From: Fasciola hepatica | Lineage: Eukaryota; Platyhelminthes; Trematoda; Plagiorchiida; Fasciolidae | DNA length: 64,000 nucleotides | Assembly: GCA_948099385.1 (NCBI GenBank) | Contig: CANUEZ040000047.1 | Span: 28,228,501-28,292,500, forward strand | Direction: 5' to 3' | Part shown: in pieces, positions 1-12,095 of the stretch | Position numbering within the stretch: the stretch's first letter is position 1 | Layout of the letters: the number at the start of each line of letters is the position of its first letter | Position numbers and translations under genes: made by a program | Notes under the pieces: generated by a model | Database searches by the model: none | What the model saw: only the letters and a program-made list of their open reading frames with translations | Told to the model about the DNA's origin: nothing

Positions 1-340
1 CAAGGGCAGGATGGGTAGGTGTGCATACCATAGAAGAACGAAAAAATGGATGTGATAAGAGTGATGAAAAGAGTGACAGGTGGGCGTAGCGCTGCGGCCA
101 ATGATGGTTGGAGAACGCGATCTGCGGCTGACAGCACTAGAGCATTCTATCCGCAACCGGTGCTAGTGGGTGGGATTTTGGTTGATTCATGCCCGATCAG
201 TCTTGTTATGATTAGGACGACCTATTAGCATTTGTTCTGTGACATACTATGCTACTCAAGTGTGCTGTGCCCCCTTCAGTACTCTCCGCCGACCTGCTTG
301 ACAAGTCGATATGTTGGCTAATCAGGCCCTTCTGGTTTCG
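1..340. other. No feature recognised
   Basis: No coding signal, RNA gene or repeat is recognised here. The stretch precedes the Gypsy pol remnant and could contain its further-decayed upstream part, but I see no residue pattern that shows it. Confidence 0.4.
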
Positions 341-342
341 CT

Positions 343-1500
343 GTGGTACGCCAGCCTGCTCCCGACAATCTTAAAGCCGCGCGTGTTGAGTTTGAGCACT
401 TGCTTGAATTAGGTATTATTCGTGCGGCAAATAGTACCCGGGCTTCACTACTTCACACGGTCCCAAAAAGGCAGGAGATTGATGACCAAGTGGAGATTAT
501 AGGGCTTTCTTTTAAGCCGCTATTCCAGACGGGGATTCCATCCTGCACATTCAGGATATTTTGACCAACCTCAATGGCGCTCTTGTTTTCTCGAAAATAG
601 AACTGTTACCTGCTTAGCGCCAGATTCTTCTTCCAGATAAGAGCCCGCCCATGACAGTCCTAACAGCAGCCTCTGGCCTCTCCTAATTTCTATGCATGCC
701 ATTTGGTTTACGCAGCGCTGCACAAACCTTCCAGCGTTTTACTGACCAGAGTATCAGAGGTTTAGATTTTGCTTTCGCCCACATAGGCGACCAGTTGCTA
801 ACCGGTGAATCCGAAGGTATGCACAAATAATGTTTACATCAGTGGTTTGAACATTTGGCCGCAGAAGGTACAACCGCCAATGCGAACAAACGTATCCTTG
901 GCCAAAATTCAGTTAAGGCTTTAGCTTACATGACCGATGAACTCGGAAGATGACCTTTGGAAGAAAAGAAACGGGTCGTTCTTGAATTTTTGTTACCTGC
1001 TTCACTAGCCACAGTTTCTCGTGTCAATGGGATAGCCGGCTACTACCGGCTTTCCACCTCAAGCGTTACTCTCTTGGTGCAAACCTTACAGTATATACTT
1101 TGAGGTTCTAAGGTAGGTCCAATAGAAATACCCGAGAATCCTGAGGCTCCCTTCAATGCAGTAAAATGCCCTTTGGCTCCTGCTTCGCCGGCCCAAAAGT
1201 AAGAGCGTTTTCCGGAACGGAACCGCCAACCACTTAAGTAGCTGGAAAAGCGGGAACACAATGGCGTCTTTCGATGACCAATATTGAAATCATGCTTCGT
1301 ATATATAAGGAGACCCGTTTCGAGTTTTCCTCGGGTCCACGTACTATGTTGGCTGACCATATCGAACTTGAAGAACCGCGTCGGTATTGGTTAATACGCA
1401 AGCCTTTGGCCGGATGGATGCATAAAGCCTGCTATATCTTCCAAACCGTTGGAAGATGTAACTGGGATAATCATTCATTTGCACGTAGGTGAGCTAACCC
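343..1500 (+). mobile_element. Ty3/Gypsy-type pol remnant (RT to RNase H), decayed
   Basis: A heavily mutated reverse transcriptase and RNase H of the Ty3/Gypsy type, readable only by changing frames. In order: the RT start (about 345-470; 'PDNLKAARVEF', 'VPKR'), the 'LFSKID'-like block at about 583-620, then 'MPFGLRSAAQTFQRF' at about 688-740. The catalytic block at about 755-800 reads 'FAFAHIGDQLL' where active elements have F-x-Y-I-D-D-L, so the first catalytic Asp is now Gly. Next come the thumb/connection blocks (about 985-1190; 'GIAGYYR' and 'PEAPFNAVK') and an RNase H-like start (about 1272-1400; 'RIYKETRFEFSSG'). Many stop codons show it is dead. No LTR, primer-binding site or integrase was found, so only the middle of the element is visible. 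The family is assigned from motif order; the exact clade is not determined. Confidence 0.72.
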
Positions 1501-4500
1501 TACTTAGCAGCAACTGTGGATCATATTAGCCTGCTTGCTTTGTCCGTAATCATAAGTTTTCACGGGGGTCTACGCTGCTGAATGGAAGTGTCTGCCATTG
1601 TGGGGGAATTTACTGGAGGCTTCATCCCAGAAGTGAAAAAGCTGCTTATTACTTTGATTTATGAACGAAAGGTCGGTAAACGCCACCGCGTATTGCTATC
1701 CAGCTTTATGGCCGATGTCCCAGCCACAACCTTGGCCTAGGAGAATTAACCCAACATTGGTTGCCATCATTGCTCGCCATGCACAAGACGTGACATTAGT
1801 GCCTTCCGACGGGTAATGTTCCTGGAGTCAGGGGAAAAAGAAGGATTGATATTGACTTCCGGCCACGAGGACAGGAGCACCATACAGGCAATTCACTTCC
1901 TGAACGGTTGCCTGGTGACAATATCGACGTCCCCAGTGGTCTAAAAGCATTTTTTCTGTCCCCGGCTCATGGGGAGGGTGGCAGGCTGGAGCTGCAAGTT
2001 TGGTGAAATTAGGAGGGATCGGCTAATTGCTTAATATAGCCACTCGCCAAATAACATTTCTCCGTAATTTGGCGGTGCGTAACATGTGATTTTTTTCATG
2101 TTTTTCGCCGTCTGAAGGACAAGGAATACCAGAAATCTTCCGAGCACATGCAGTTTCTGCTGTACATTGAACCAGTTGTCGCAGAAGATACCCTTCCAGC
2201 TGACCACTACACCCATTTTTTGGGCTTTTCAGTGCTTATACGTATATTGTGCTGAAACAAATAGGGTCATCACTACACTAACTTCACCGGAATGCCTTCG
2301 GATTTCACATATCAGGAGTTTGTCAAGCTTTGAGATGAAACAGAAACTGCATTGGACATTCATTCATAGGTGCAATTTGTGAAGGCATACGGATACATGG
2401 TTCACTGAACCAGTTTTCGGCTCTTCCATATAAATCTTACAAGGAAATAGTGCTGCAGAGTGTCAAGAGGAGAAAAGTGGTCTTAGGACAGATTTTTTAA
2501 CGAACAACGGAACTCGCAGTAGAGGCAACAACGCTCTCTAACATTCCTTTTAGGGATAATGCTTCGGCTTGTGCGGCCACCGAGTGCGGCCTGCATGGAC
2601 ATACTATCTAGTTACAGAACACGATGCATGCCACCGAACCACCAAACAACTGTATTCCGATAGGAAACCAGCCTTTCGAGGTTAAGGACATCAGTCAGTA
2701 GATCTTCCAGCAAGTCACATTCGAGTGGATATCCTATTTCTTTACGCACACAATATCATCGTCAAACTAGAAGACTTACCCAGTCGAACAGCCTTCAGAA
2801 GATGTTCTTCGGGGCAAAGTAAAAGCCGTACGATGCGGAGGTCTATCAAAACCTCACCAAGGGCATTTGGATTTTCTTTCCGTAGTAGACAGCCGGCTCT
2901 TATCAAACTAGTCACTTCTTGAGACTCATCAACCCTTTACTTTTTCAGATATTTGTGGTAACTGAATTTTTCAAAGAAAATACAAGGGCTGTTGCCAACC
3001 GCATATAAATGTGGGTAAAGAACACGCACTCTGGCCGTCAGTGGGTGTGTGAAGGAGTTCAGGAAAACCTGTTCCATTCATCATCATCCACATTACAAAC
3101 AACACTTTTCATTTGTATGAAATGTCTTTACCGGAGTTCTGATAGCGTGTTTTACTGCTCTGAATCTTTCTCACGAGCCAGGCTCTTACCGTTGCATTGG
3201 GCTTGAGTCGCTCAGCTTGAACTTCGTAGTGACTGTATTCCGTAATCTCCTCTGTTCCTAACCTTTTGCTGTATTTCAGCCGCGGTAGTTTATTTGTTGT
3301 TCGGTTTGGGGGGTAAGAGCTCAGAAGGAAAGCTGTTTAGGTTTGTTTGTTGCAAAATCGATTATTTTCGTTGTATATCGTACCGTTGCTATTCGGAGTC
3401 GACTTTTTCTTGAATTGTATCAAAACTGGTTGCTACGCGTCGCTCGAACTTTCTTTTGGCTGGACTTTAAGGGGTGCTTGTCAAGAAGTATGGTCGGTGC
3501 TAGAGGGCCTGCCAGCACTGGTTTACTTGAAGAAGCATTGAGTTAAAAGACCCAGAACCCTTGGTACAGTGTCATATAACATTTTCTAAACCTTTTTAAG
3601 ATTACTATCGATAGGCCAGGAAAATGCAACGACTACTGGAGAACTTGAATGGAACTCAGCCATCAGCCGCCACCTTAGCAATAAAAGCTTTGAGAGGCCT
3701 TCGCCGTTTCTTTTTGAACTGTTAAAACACTCGATAAGCCAGCTCATCCTTCTTCATCAGATAGCGAAGATGCCACGCCCCTAGTGCTCCCAGGAAGTAC
3801 TTCGTGGGCTTCCGAGCCAAGGCCAATAAAGGAACTCTATCTTTCCCGTCAAGATAGTGAAAACCTTACCCATTAGCTCCACCTTCTTAGGGGTGAACTG
3901 CGTGACTTTCATTTAATTTCACAAACCATATAGATGCACTTCCATTATTAGATCTAGGATTTCCAGTCCGATGGTTGGTTCATTCAGAGAAGGGCATCTG
4001 TAAATTTGTCGTTTACCATAAAACTGTTATTGTAGTAGAACTTTGGGAGCGAAAGAAGGACCGTCATCCACCAGTGCGTTCCAAGTCAAATGACGTAAGA
4101 ATTAAGATGCTCATCGACTTACTGGTTAATTCAAAATTTTATTTAAAGTCCGCTAGGTTTTTCAGCTCATATGGATGCTCTTCCAAAAGAGAATCCGGAA
4201 ATAAAAGGTTAATGATGTACTTTACGCAAGCTTTTCATGGATTCTACTTCAAGCACCGCTTCCTGTTTGGAAATCGCTGTCTTCAACTTAAACGGTTTCA
4301 GGGCCCCAAATAACTGCATGACAAAAGACAGCTACTACGGCCTGGTAGTACATAGTGATTCGTTGCAAGTTTCCATTTCGCAGGCTAGATTTTTACAAAA
4401 CATTCGTGGAACAAACTTTGGAGAATGTACCAGTGACTTTGTGCGTCATTTGATGTCCGTACCTGCCGAGGGACTGTCAAAATGTAAAGATCACAAGAAA

Positions 4501-6180
4501 AGTAGGTCCTGACTGGAACAAGCATTTGTTTACTGGTTTCAGGCGAGCACTGCTTTTCTGAGGCTTTTCTCTATAGTCATTATTTGTCGGAGAAAGTATC
4601 TAGGACCAACAACACAGATGATCAGAAAGAAAATAGGTCAATGCGTACAGAGAAGAAGAACTCTTTCAATCGATAGCCGGAGCAAAGGGCATCTGGCAGT
4701 TGGCTCAGAGTGTGACATGAAGGAATTGAGTACCCACTATGAAAAATTTCATTCTCGTTGATCATATCATTTTGTGGGATATACCACCAGCCATATACTA
4801 CAACGAAGAGCACTTGGGCCACACAGGTTCATCCAAGGACTTGAGAAAGTCACTCTTTGGACACGAATAGACAAAAGTTAGTTCACAAAGCGGTAAATGG
4901 TAGGAAACACAAAGCGTGCATGCAGTTGGGTATTCTCACGAAATCGGGGTATTACAAAGCTTCGGGAGGGCTTTCCTAATCTGATCTTTACACCGTACAT
5001 TTGGTTCAAAATTCATTTCCTTCTCGAATTCTTATTCACTCAATCTGAATATAGACTCGTCCCGGAAAAATGACCTCAAAAAGAGTGGCCATAAAAAAGC
5101 TCAGCCTCTACAACAAGCTTGGAGGATGGAATCGAACAAAAAGGGGTCTTCAAAAGGTCTACGACCGGGTCTTTTCTCTATCAGCCGTAGTCCTCATTCT
5201 TCGCAAATCCGTATTGAGCTTTCTGCGAAATGCGTTTTTCGCTCTACGTAAGCCTCTCCAGTAAGACACTGGAACTAAGGCAGCTGGTGTCTGAAAAAAG
5301 AGCTCACATTCCGGCCTTTACAGAAACTGGGATGACCCCAGATAATCTGGATGGCGAAACGTATATCACTAAGTAAATCTCACTCAGAAAAGATCCCTTA
5401 AGAGGCCAAGCCGGCAGGGAGACTCCGTGTCTCAGTGGAGGTCTTTCCTTCTACTTCATTCATTCTCTTTCCCAAACTCCTCCCACAGGCTCTCTATGGG
5501 AGATGTTTAGAATTTTTTCCTCAGGTATTCTCCTAGAAGGTGTGATCCGTCGTCCTCCAAGCACTAGTTTAGATGAATCTCTTTATCTTATGAAACAGCT
5601 GCGAGGTCTGAAGGCCAGTTTTCACTTCACCTACCGTTTAGTACTTAGGGATGTCGAAGCAGCGGGCGCCAGTAGAACGAGAGGCGCCGCCGGTGATCCC
5701 TTTGGTCAGACACTAACAGACGAAGTAGCTGAACTTTCCCGGTCGCAGCACTTTGGCAAGCAAACGAGATATTCTACAGGACAAGCTGTCTAGCTGCACG
5801 GTCCGGTGGTATGCAACAAGTATCACCAAGTAGGTGCGGCACACTTTCATCCCCCCTTAAGCTAGAGTTACCATGCTGTCCTTCCATGGCCAGATAGTGA
5901 CTCCTAAAGCAAGCTCACCCGCGCATTCAGGAGAACCAACTTTGATGATCTTAGCTCCGTTTCAGTTCAGAACTTCATCACTTCAGAGCGCTAAGCCGGG
6001 GAAGGGATTCTCGACCACCACCCTGAAGACGGTATCGGTCGGGCTGACCATATTTGCTTCTCTACAAAGCGAGTCATGGCCCACAGGAAACCTCCACTGC
6101 CGCGATTCAGCAGGAGCCGGTCAGATCAAAGCCTTAGGAGGCTTGCTAGGCTTCAGTCCACAGGACTGAAAACGAAAGTT
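1501..6180. other. Long interval without a recognisable gene
   Basis: No ORF here resembles a known family and none has convincing exon borders. Part of the first kilobase may be the decayed integrase end of the adjacent Gypsy remnant, but I could not identify zinc-binding or DDE residues. The interval is probably old repeat-derived DNA. Confidence 0.35.
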
Positions 6181-6209
6181 CAGTTCAGTTCAGTTCAGTT
6201 CAGTTCAGT
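6180..6209. repeat. Short tandem repeat (AGTTC)n
   Basis: About six copies of a 5-bp unit, AGTTC on the + strand and TGAAC on the minus strand. It lies just beyond the 3' side of the minus-strand LINE. Short tandem tails are usual at the 3' ends of CR1-like LINEs, so it may be that element's tail; this is inference. Confidence 0.75.
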
Positions 6210-6356
6210 CTGCACAGGACAGGTAATGGCCACGGCCAATCGAGCGTCCAGAATTCCTTCGATGGTATGCACACCAGTTATGCACCCACCACTGCCGAGC
6301 GTATTTGATCGACTCCCCGCTAAAACTGAGAGGGAAACGGAAAACCTCTTCGCACA

Positions 6357-8477
6357 TCAACTGCGAGAGACAATATGCACCGTAAGCGTCCACTGAGACG
6401 GTATGCAATGAGGAGATAGGACCGGGCCTAGGACGGATCCCTGAGGTACACCACTGGTGACGTTCACCAAACTGGAGCACCTGTCCCCCACTTTGACGTA
6501 AAACATCCTGTGGGAGAGGAAGTCCTCCAGCCACCTATGTACTGGCCCATCTATACCGAAAGTCTCCATCTTGCGTAGAAAAAGACGATGATTAACGGAG
6601 TCGAACGCCTCGCTAAAGTCGAGGTAGCATACCTCAACTTGCTTACCTCCGTCCAGTCGTCGAGTTACTTCGTCTAAGAAGCACGGGAGATTGGTCAGAC
6701 AAGATCTATTTTTCAGGAATCCATGCTGCGCAAGACTTAATATGGGGTGCTCCAGTAAGTGCTGGCAGATATGGGCACGGATGATCCTCTCGAGGACTTT
6801 ACAGAGAATGCTAGTTAGGCTTACCGGCCCGTAGTTCTGCGCATCTGACTTGGGCCCACTCTTATATATTTCCACGACTGCCGCGACTTTCCAGTCCTGA
6901 GGCAGCTTACCCTGATCCAACGTGGATCTGTACAGTCTGCATACCGATGGAGCTATTATATCCGCCAACGGCTTGATGATAGCTGGATGAATGCCATCTG
7001 GGCCCGCTGACTTGTGGCTGTTTAACTCCTGTAGGTACTTACGCACGCATTCCCCCGAGAGATCTAGCTCGTTTAACTGAGGAGGATGCACCAGAGCCAG
7101 ATCTACTCGTACTCCACTATCTATCCTATGTACACTACCAAAGTATTCCCCCAGGGCGTCTGCTTTGCCCTGGTCATCAGTGACAATACCATAGTCTCTA
7201 GTGGATAGTGGACCTACGGCATTTCTTGTTGAGCCTTTAGATTGTACATAGCTGTAGAACTTCTTCGGCTGTTGTCTTACAGACTGGGCCAGTTTGAGCT
7301 CAAATTCCCGCTTAGAAGTTCTCAAAAGACTTACAGTCTCGTTTCTCAGCTTCGTATAGCGGTTCCAGGCTAGCTGACTGCCGGAAGCTTTGTACTGGTT
7401 CCAAGAGCGGTTTCTACGTCCGATGGCCCTGGCTATTGCAGTCTTCCACCACATGGGTTTGCCCTCCCCACTCCTTCGTTTTAAGGGTGCGAACTCTTCC
7501 TGTAGGGCAGTCAGGGATCCCTTTATGGCCTGCCAGCGCTCCTCGACAGTAGCCTCCTCTGAAGTGTCCCGGGTCAAACCCATCGCCCTATTACGAAGCC
7601 TATCTATGTCCATACTACTGAAATTTCTAATCAGCCTTGAGGATACCTTCGGTTGCCGCAGGCGTAGGACTATTTTGACACACACTTGGTCATTCTTTCC
7701 CAGCGGTGCACAATAATGCAGTCCAGCCACATCGTTGGGGAAGTTCGTTATAGCTGGATCCAGCAAGGATGGAACGCATCCAGTCCTATATCTGGTATTC
7801 TCCCTAATATGCTGATGCAACGCATTATCATGCAGCCATTCTAAGTAGGTTTGCTCCCCCGATCCCGGCACGCACACCTCAGCCACACAGTCGATGTGCG
7901 GAAGATTGAAGTCACCCACTATGAGGGTCTTTTGTGCGTCCTTAACTAGTTCAGTCAAAGTCCACAGCAGACAAAAGTCCTCTTCGTGGTTTGTGCTTGG
8001 TGCCCTGTAGACACAGATGACGTTAACCCTTCTGCCTGGAAGGATGATCGTAACGGCGCATAGCTGGATATTGTACATCTTGGTCTGGGACTCAAGGTGG
8101 TTTGCACCTTACCTAACGAGGATGGCTACTCCAACACCAAGGCGGTCTTGTTCCCGATCCTGCCTGTAGACTGCAAAACCGTTACTTATTAGGCCTGGCA
8201 CGTGGTCTTCTTCAGAAAGCCACGTTTCCGTGACGGCAACTGTTGACGTTTTCTGTTCGTCAGCGGTTTTGGCAAGTTCCGCCCATTTGTTTCTAATACT
8301 ACACGCGTTAGTGTATAACACCACCGCGTTTGCTCCGTCGCCTAGGTGTCTCTTGCTATTCACTCCTGACTGTTTCTCAGGCGCAACGCCTGAGATGATG
8401 ACACGTTTTTTGCTTCGGCTGTCCCCACTGGGGTGCATGAAGCCGGCTGATGGTCCAGAATTTCCGACGACTCCCAA
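6357..8477 (-). pseudogene. LINE ORF2 (endonuclease-RT), one internal stop, 3' truncated
   Basis: Two open stretches, 8477-8109 and 8078-6357, lie in the same frame and are separated by a TAA codon at about 8111-8109, giving about 700 codons in all. The first stretch carries the endonuclease start ('TNACSIRNKW', then 'TETWLSEEDH'). The second continues with 'VICVYRAPS' and the metal-binding 'GDFNLPHID' (about 7910). The RT begins near 7055 ('HKSAGPDGIHPAIIK') and proceeds through 'NYGPVSLTSILCKVLE', 'AQHGFLKNRSC', the first catalytic Asp in 'YLDFSEAFDSVNH' and 'GVPQGSVLGPVL'. After that the frame runs into unrelated sequence and stops, so the YADD catalytic pair is absent. In CR1-like elements this protein nicks the target and copies the element RNA. 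The truncation and the stop make it non-functional as written. Confidence 0.88.
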
Positions 8478-9587
8478 CCCATCTCTATAGGAGTGGCCAC
8501 AACATCCAGACTGGCAGGGGTCGCGCTGTCATCTATCTTCGGACAGTACTGCCAATTCTCGCCTTCCAGTGCATCTTCAATTACAACTTTTTGCAACCCC
8601 GCACGTGGCTTCTTTACTATTCTCGGGGTCGAGGCCTGAGAGCCGAGTACGACATCCGACTGAACTCTTAGGTTTCTCACCAGCGCCCTGGCTGTACGAG
8701 CAAGGTTACCTCCCGGGGCTAGACCACCAGGCCTTACCCTATGCTCGTCCGGCACAATCTGGTATCTGCCCTTGGTAGTCTGAGCCACTATGGCTGCGCT
8801 CGCCAGTAGTCTATCCCGTGTAGCCTCATCAGCGAACTCCACCGGTATTGGTCTCGCACGAAGTTCGCCTTTGTTCCCCAGTGGTGACTTCCATGTCCCA
8901 CTCTGTGCACCCTTCTTAGAGTAGGAGGGTACGGGACACCTGCGATTCGCAGTATGTCGCAGACCCTCATCCTGTCTATGTCCCTCCTGGCCTTCGACTC
9001 CCTCATAAAGGGTTATTCCTGGTTTAGGATCAGAAGCCTGTGGCTTGAGACCCTGCCCATCGACAAGATCTGCCTCTGCAGGTCCTTCACCTTGTTTTCT
9101 AATACCAGAAGAGCAGGTTCGTTCACCCTAGCCAACCCATCTTTCGCTCTATTACAGTCGCCCTTCATTTTGACCTGCCTCGCCCGTCTCGGCTTCTGCT
9201 CCGTCCACTGGCCCTCGTCGGTCTGCTTCAAAGGAGTTGAGGCAACGACCGCCTGGCAAGCTCTCGGAACTGGTCCATTCGCTCGGATGGTTGTCCTCTC
9301 GACTTACTACAAACTGCTTGCGGTGGTTTGGGGCCCACAACCGAGGTACTACTTGGTGGGCGTTGGTCCTGCCCCTGGGCCTGCAGTTTAAAGGCCAGAC
9401 TGGCCGCCTCCTTGCAAGGGGCACAGACCCATTCAGCCCATGGGTTCTGTTTATAAAGGACATAGATGTCCTTTGCTATCCCTGAACACCTTGGGTGAGC
9501 CCATCTCTTGCATATCTCGCACTCTATACCATTTACCACAGGTGTTCCGCACTTGGGTGCTAGACACGGGTCGGAAACGCGTGTCAC
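8360..9587 (-). pseudogene. LINE ORF1 with PHD-like zinc finger, frameshifted
   Basis: The N-terminal open piece (9587-9228, 119 codons) contains a cysteine/histidine pattern like a PHD finger: 'CLAPKCG', then 'CEICKRWAHPRC', then 'WVCAPC'. Pieces in other frames follow: a Lys/Arg/Glu-rich helical stretch (about 9231-9013) that could form a coiled coil, a basic stretch (about 9006-8788), and a C-terminal part (8842-8360) beginning 'EFADEATRDRLLASAA'. PHD-bearing ORF1 proteins are known from CR1-like LINEs and are thought to bind RNA or DNA in the retrotransposition particle. At least two frameshifts break the frame. The C-terminal 118 bases overlap the start of ORF2. Which piece carried nucleic-acid binding is inference. 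Confidence 0.72.
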
Positions 9588-9600
9588 ACCGAAAATCCCA

Positions 9601-10050
9601 AAAACGAGGGCGAAAACAACTCAAGTGCTCTTTACCCAAACACAAAATACGCACTCTGACACTAACAGGTAAATCCCACTAACACAAAAAACAAAAACAA
9701 GAAGAAAGATTAGAAAGCGAGGAAAGATCGCCTCAAAAAACACCGAACACTACTCGGCAATACTACAAGGAGAATAAAAATATTCTCCGGATAAAGCGCA
9801 CCTTAAATGCAATTATGATACGCTCAGTATTGTGAATTAAACTAGGTTAATTCACAAAACTATTCAAAAACTCAATTCAAAGACGAGAGCACTATGAATT
9901 CAAACAGCGCGGCACTTACATGAGCTGAAAGCTGCAGAGGTTGAAAGTACTCGTAATGTTTTCTAGGTTTAAATAAGGCAATCATTTATTAAACAGCAAA
10001 GCTCTATCCTGGCTTGACAGAACTGAACTTGGTCCACTTCTTTCAGGTTT
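9601..10050. other. Spacer between LINE copies A and B
   Basis: AT-rich sequence without coding similarity. It may include the 5' untranslated part of the minus-strand LINE copy A, but no 5' boundary is visible. Confidence 0.3.
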
Positions 10051-11520
10051 ATGCCACCAATCAGGCAGCCAGGTCCAACCCAACTTGAGCTTAGCCCTGG
10101 AGATGGCATTCTTGCTACGTCTTCCCAACTAGCAGAAGCGTTTAGGTTGGGCTCCCAGAACGTTTATACCTCCCTACCTACCTCTGACCACCACCTCTGT
10201 CCCAGGTCTGCCAGTCGAAGAACATTCATGCATTACACTCTTCACAAGAGGGGGGGGGGGTACAGAACCACACGTATCAACTTATCTTGTCCAGTTCGAT
10301 GATCCCGGACGAGGCTCGCCCTCAAACTCCTAAAGAAACTTCCAGAGATGCCTAGACTGATACGTTACCAACGTCTTGGAATATGGTGGTAACCAGCCCT
10401 ATCTTCAAAAGAGGCGGTCGCCTCCAGCCGGTGGGCTACAGACCTGTTAGAGCGACCGGTGCTTTCATTAAAATCTTGGCGTGTATGCTTAAACATGTCT
10501 TAATGGCACACCTGCCCAAAAATGGGTTATTCTTCTCAGTTCAGCATGGCTTCTTACCGGAAAACTAACGTCTCACTATTCAGCTGTGCACCATGGATGG
10601 TCATAATCAGGCCTACTACGAAGGTATTGTTCCACGAACGATCCTAATCGATTCCGAAAATGCCTCTGACAGGGTTCCCTACATTCGCCCCATGAACGAA
10701 CTCAAATCCTACGGACTTTTGGGCAAATTGATCTCTTTTCTACTTGACTTTCTCACTAGACGGCCTTTCGCGGTCTGAGCGGGTCCTATTCTCTGCTATC
10801 ATCCCCAGTCTGTTCTTGAGTCCCGGGAAGGATCAGTGCTAGGTCCTGCACTGTTTCTGGTCCATACATGTCAAACAACATATCAATGGACATTGCAACC
10901 TGCGCTGATGACGTTACTTTCTGGGGCAGCAATGCCATAGAAGAGCTGTCGGAGATGGACCACGCTAAGTGATGGTCTGCCATTGGAGCCTAAGGATCAA
11001 TGACGACGACTGTGTGAGAATTTCATTCGGCAAGGCCCCCGATCAACTCTTCCGGAAGGATAATACCACACCAATCCGGAAAGTGGAACAGCATAGGGTC
11101 TTAGGCTTTTGGTTCAAAAAGTCGCTTTTTTTCTCGGCCACCGTCAACTAGTCAAAAAGTCCGTCTTTCGCGTTCTTAACACATTGAGGTGGAAGCTACT
11201 TACAACTACCGGGGATGGCTGCCTGACCTTTTGTGGAACTTATACTCAACCTTCCCCAGATGAAAGCAATCGGGTTGTACATTCCGGTTTGATCAAGGAG
11301 CGAAACATTTTGGGACATGCGCAAAAGATATTGCGCGGAACTAGAGTGTTTTCACATAAACGCCTTCAGAAGATACGCTAAGAAAGTACTCAAGCCTCAA
11401 CCCCGTACAAACGCCCGCAAAAGTTATTTTACCCACAAAATAGTTTCGCTTTGGAACGGCTTGCCGAGGAGGCTATCGACGTTCCGGGCATGCAAGTAGT
11501 TAAAAAGTGGTTAGACTAGT
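10051..11520 (+). mobile_element. CR1-like LINE, copy B (RT and C-terminus), decayed
   Basis: A fragmentary reverse transcriptase read by shifting frames. It starts near 10120 with 'LAEAFRLGSQNVYTSLP', which resembles the segment just before the RT. Then come 'VVTSPIFKRGGR' (about 10383), 'GYRPVRATGAFIKILA', 'VQHGFLPEN' (about 10540), the first catalytic block 'TILIDSENASDRVP' (about 10640), 'LDFLTRRPFAV', and a broken second block with 'CADDVTFW' at about 10895-10920. The 3' part has the usual ending of CR1-like polymerases: 'RTNARKSYFTHKIVSLWNGLP' at about 11410-11465. A run of ten or more G residues interrupts it at about 10252. Endonuclease and ORF1 are not seen, so the copy is probably 5' truncated. 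Confidence 0.78.
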
Positions 11521-11910
11521 TCCGAGGGCCAAAGTTTCCTTCGTGAACTTTGAGACAGGATAAGCGAATTGCCGCGTAGGAGGAAATTCGTCCCGGTGTT
11601 AGCAATCCATTGGCGAAGGTCAAAGAAAAAAGATCCACGCCATTCAGTTTGTGCGGCAACGCGGCTGTTGAGACATACGGAACAAAGAGGTTTGTTTTTG
11701 CCTGAAGGACACGTGGGAGTCAGTCATGGAAATGATAGCCGAAAAGTCGCCCACAACTCTTTTTGATGCTTCTCATCATTTGAATTGCTATATTGGGGTG
11801 GAATTCTTTTCTTGGCTCCTTTACGATAGTCCACTACCAAAATTACCAACCGTCCTCTTTGTTCACCGTCTAGGGTTTTTCACCTGCTTCTGAAATGAGC
11901 TAGAGACCAA
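11521..11910. other. Spacer between LINE copies B and C
   Basis: No protein similarity is recognised. The stretch probably contains the 3' untranslated region of copy B and the 5' region of copy C. Confidence 0.3.
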
Positions 11911-11915
11911 CAGGT

Positions 11916-12095
11916 ATGAGCACCAGTGCTGTTAAGCAGATAAAAGCCAATTCACTTTGTGGAAATACAAAAGGCCCTCATGCGGTAGAGGATGGAACAA
12001 GGTGTGAAGTCTGTCGCAGTTGGTTTCACCAGACATGTAGTCGGTTGTTCCTTAGGGTGTTCTGGTTACGTGATAACTACCAATGCCTTGAATGA
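11916..12095 (+). pseudogene. ORF1 start of LINE copy C with PHD-like zinc finger
   Basis: From an ATG at 11916 the frame reads about 59 codons to a TGA. It contains 'LCGNTKGPHAVEDG' followed by 'CEVCRSWFHQTC', the second half of a PHD-like C4HC3 finger (C-x2-C-x4-H-x2-C). This matches the finger in LINE copy A ('CEICKRWAHPRC') and the damaged one in copy E. Past the TGA the frame continues with 'CWNC', as expected for the last cysteine pair, so the stop is a mutation in an older, longer ORF1. It is recognised by pattern only. Confidence 0.68.

Larger units (their letters stand above)
6180..9600 (-). mobile_element. CR1-like non-LTR retrotransposon, copy A
   Basis: The best-preserved transposable element in the window, reading from about 9600 down to about 6180. 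It has the two-ORF plan of CR1-like LINEs. ORF1 has a PHD-like zinc finger, a charged helix and a basic C-terminal part; ORF2 has an apurinic endonuclease followed by reverse transcriptase. ORF1 overlaps the start of ORF2 in another frame. The RT breaks off just after the 'GVPQGSVLGP' motif, so the catalytic YADD box, thumb and C-terminal region are missing, probably through an internal deletion. The stretch between 6357 and 6210 has no RT similarity, and a (TGAAC)n run lies at the presumed 3' end. Target-site duplications were not identified. Confidence 0.85.

Noticed and set aside
1043..1360. Minus-strand 105-codon ORF
   Set aside because: Overlaps the + strand Gypsy remnant, where the readable motifs are; no domain on the minus strand.
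343..3000. Complete LTR retrotransposon
   Set aside because: Only RT and RNase H traces are visible; no LTR pair, tRNA-primer site or integrase could be shown.
7390..7716. Plus-strand 108-codon ORF
   Set aside because: Shadow of the minus-strand LINE ORF2; no independent similarity.
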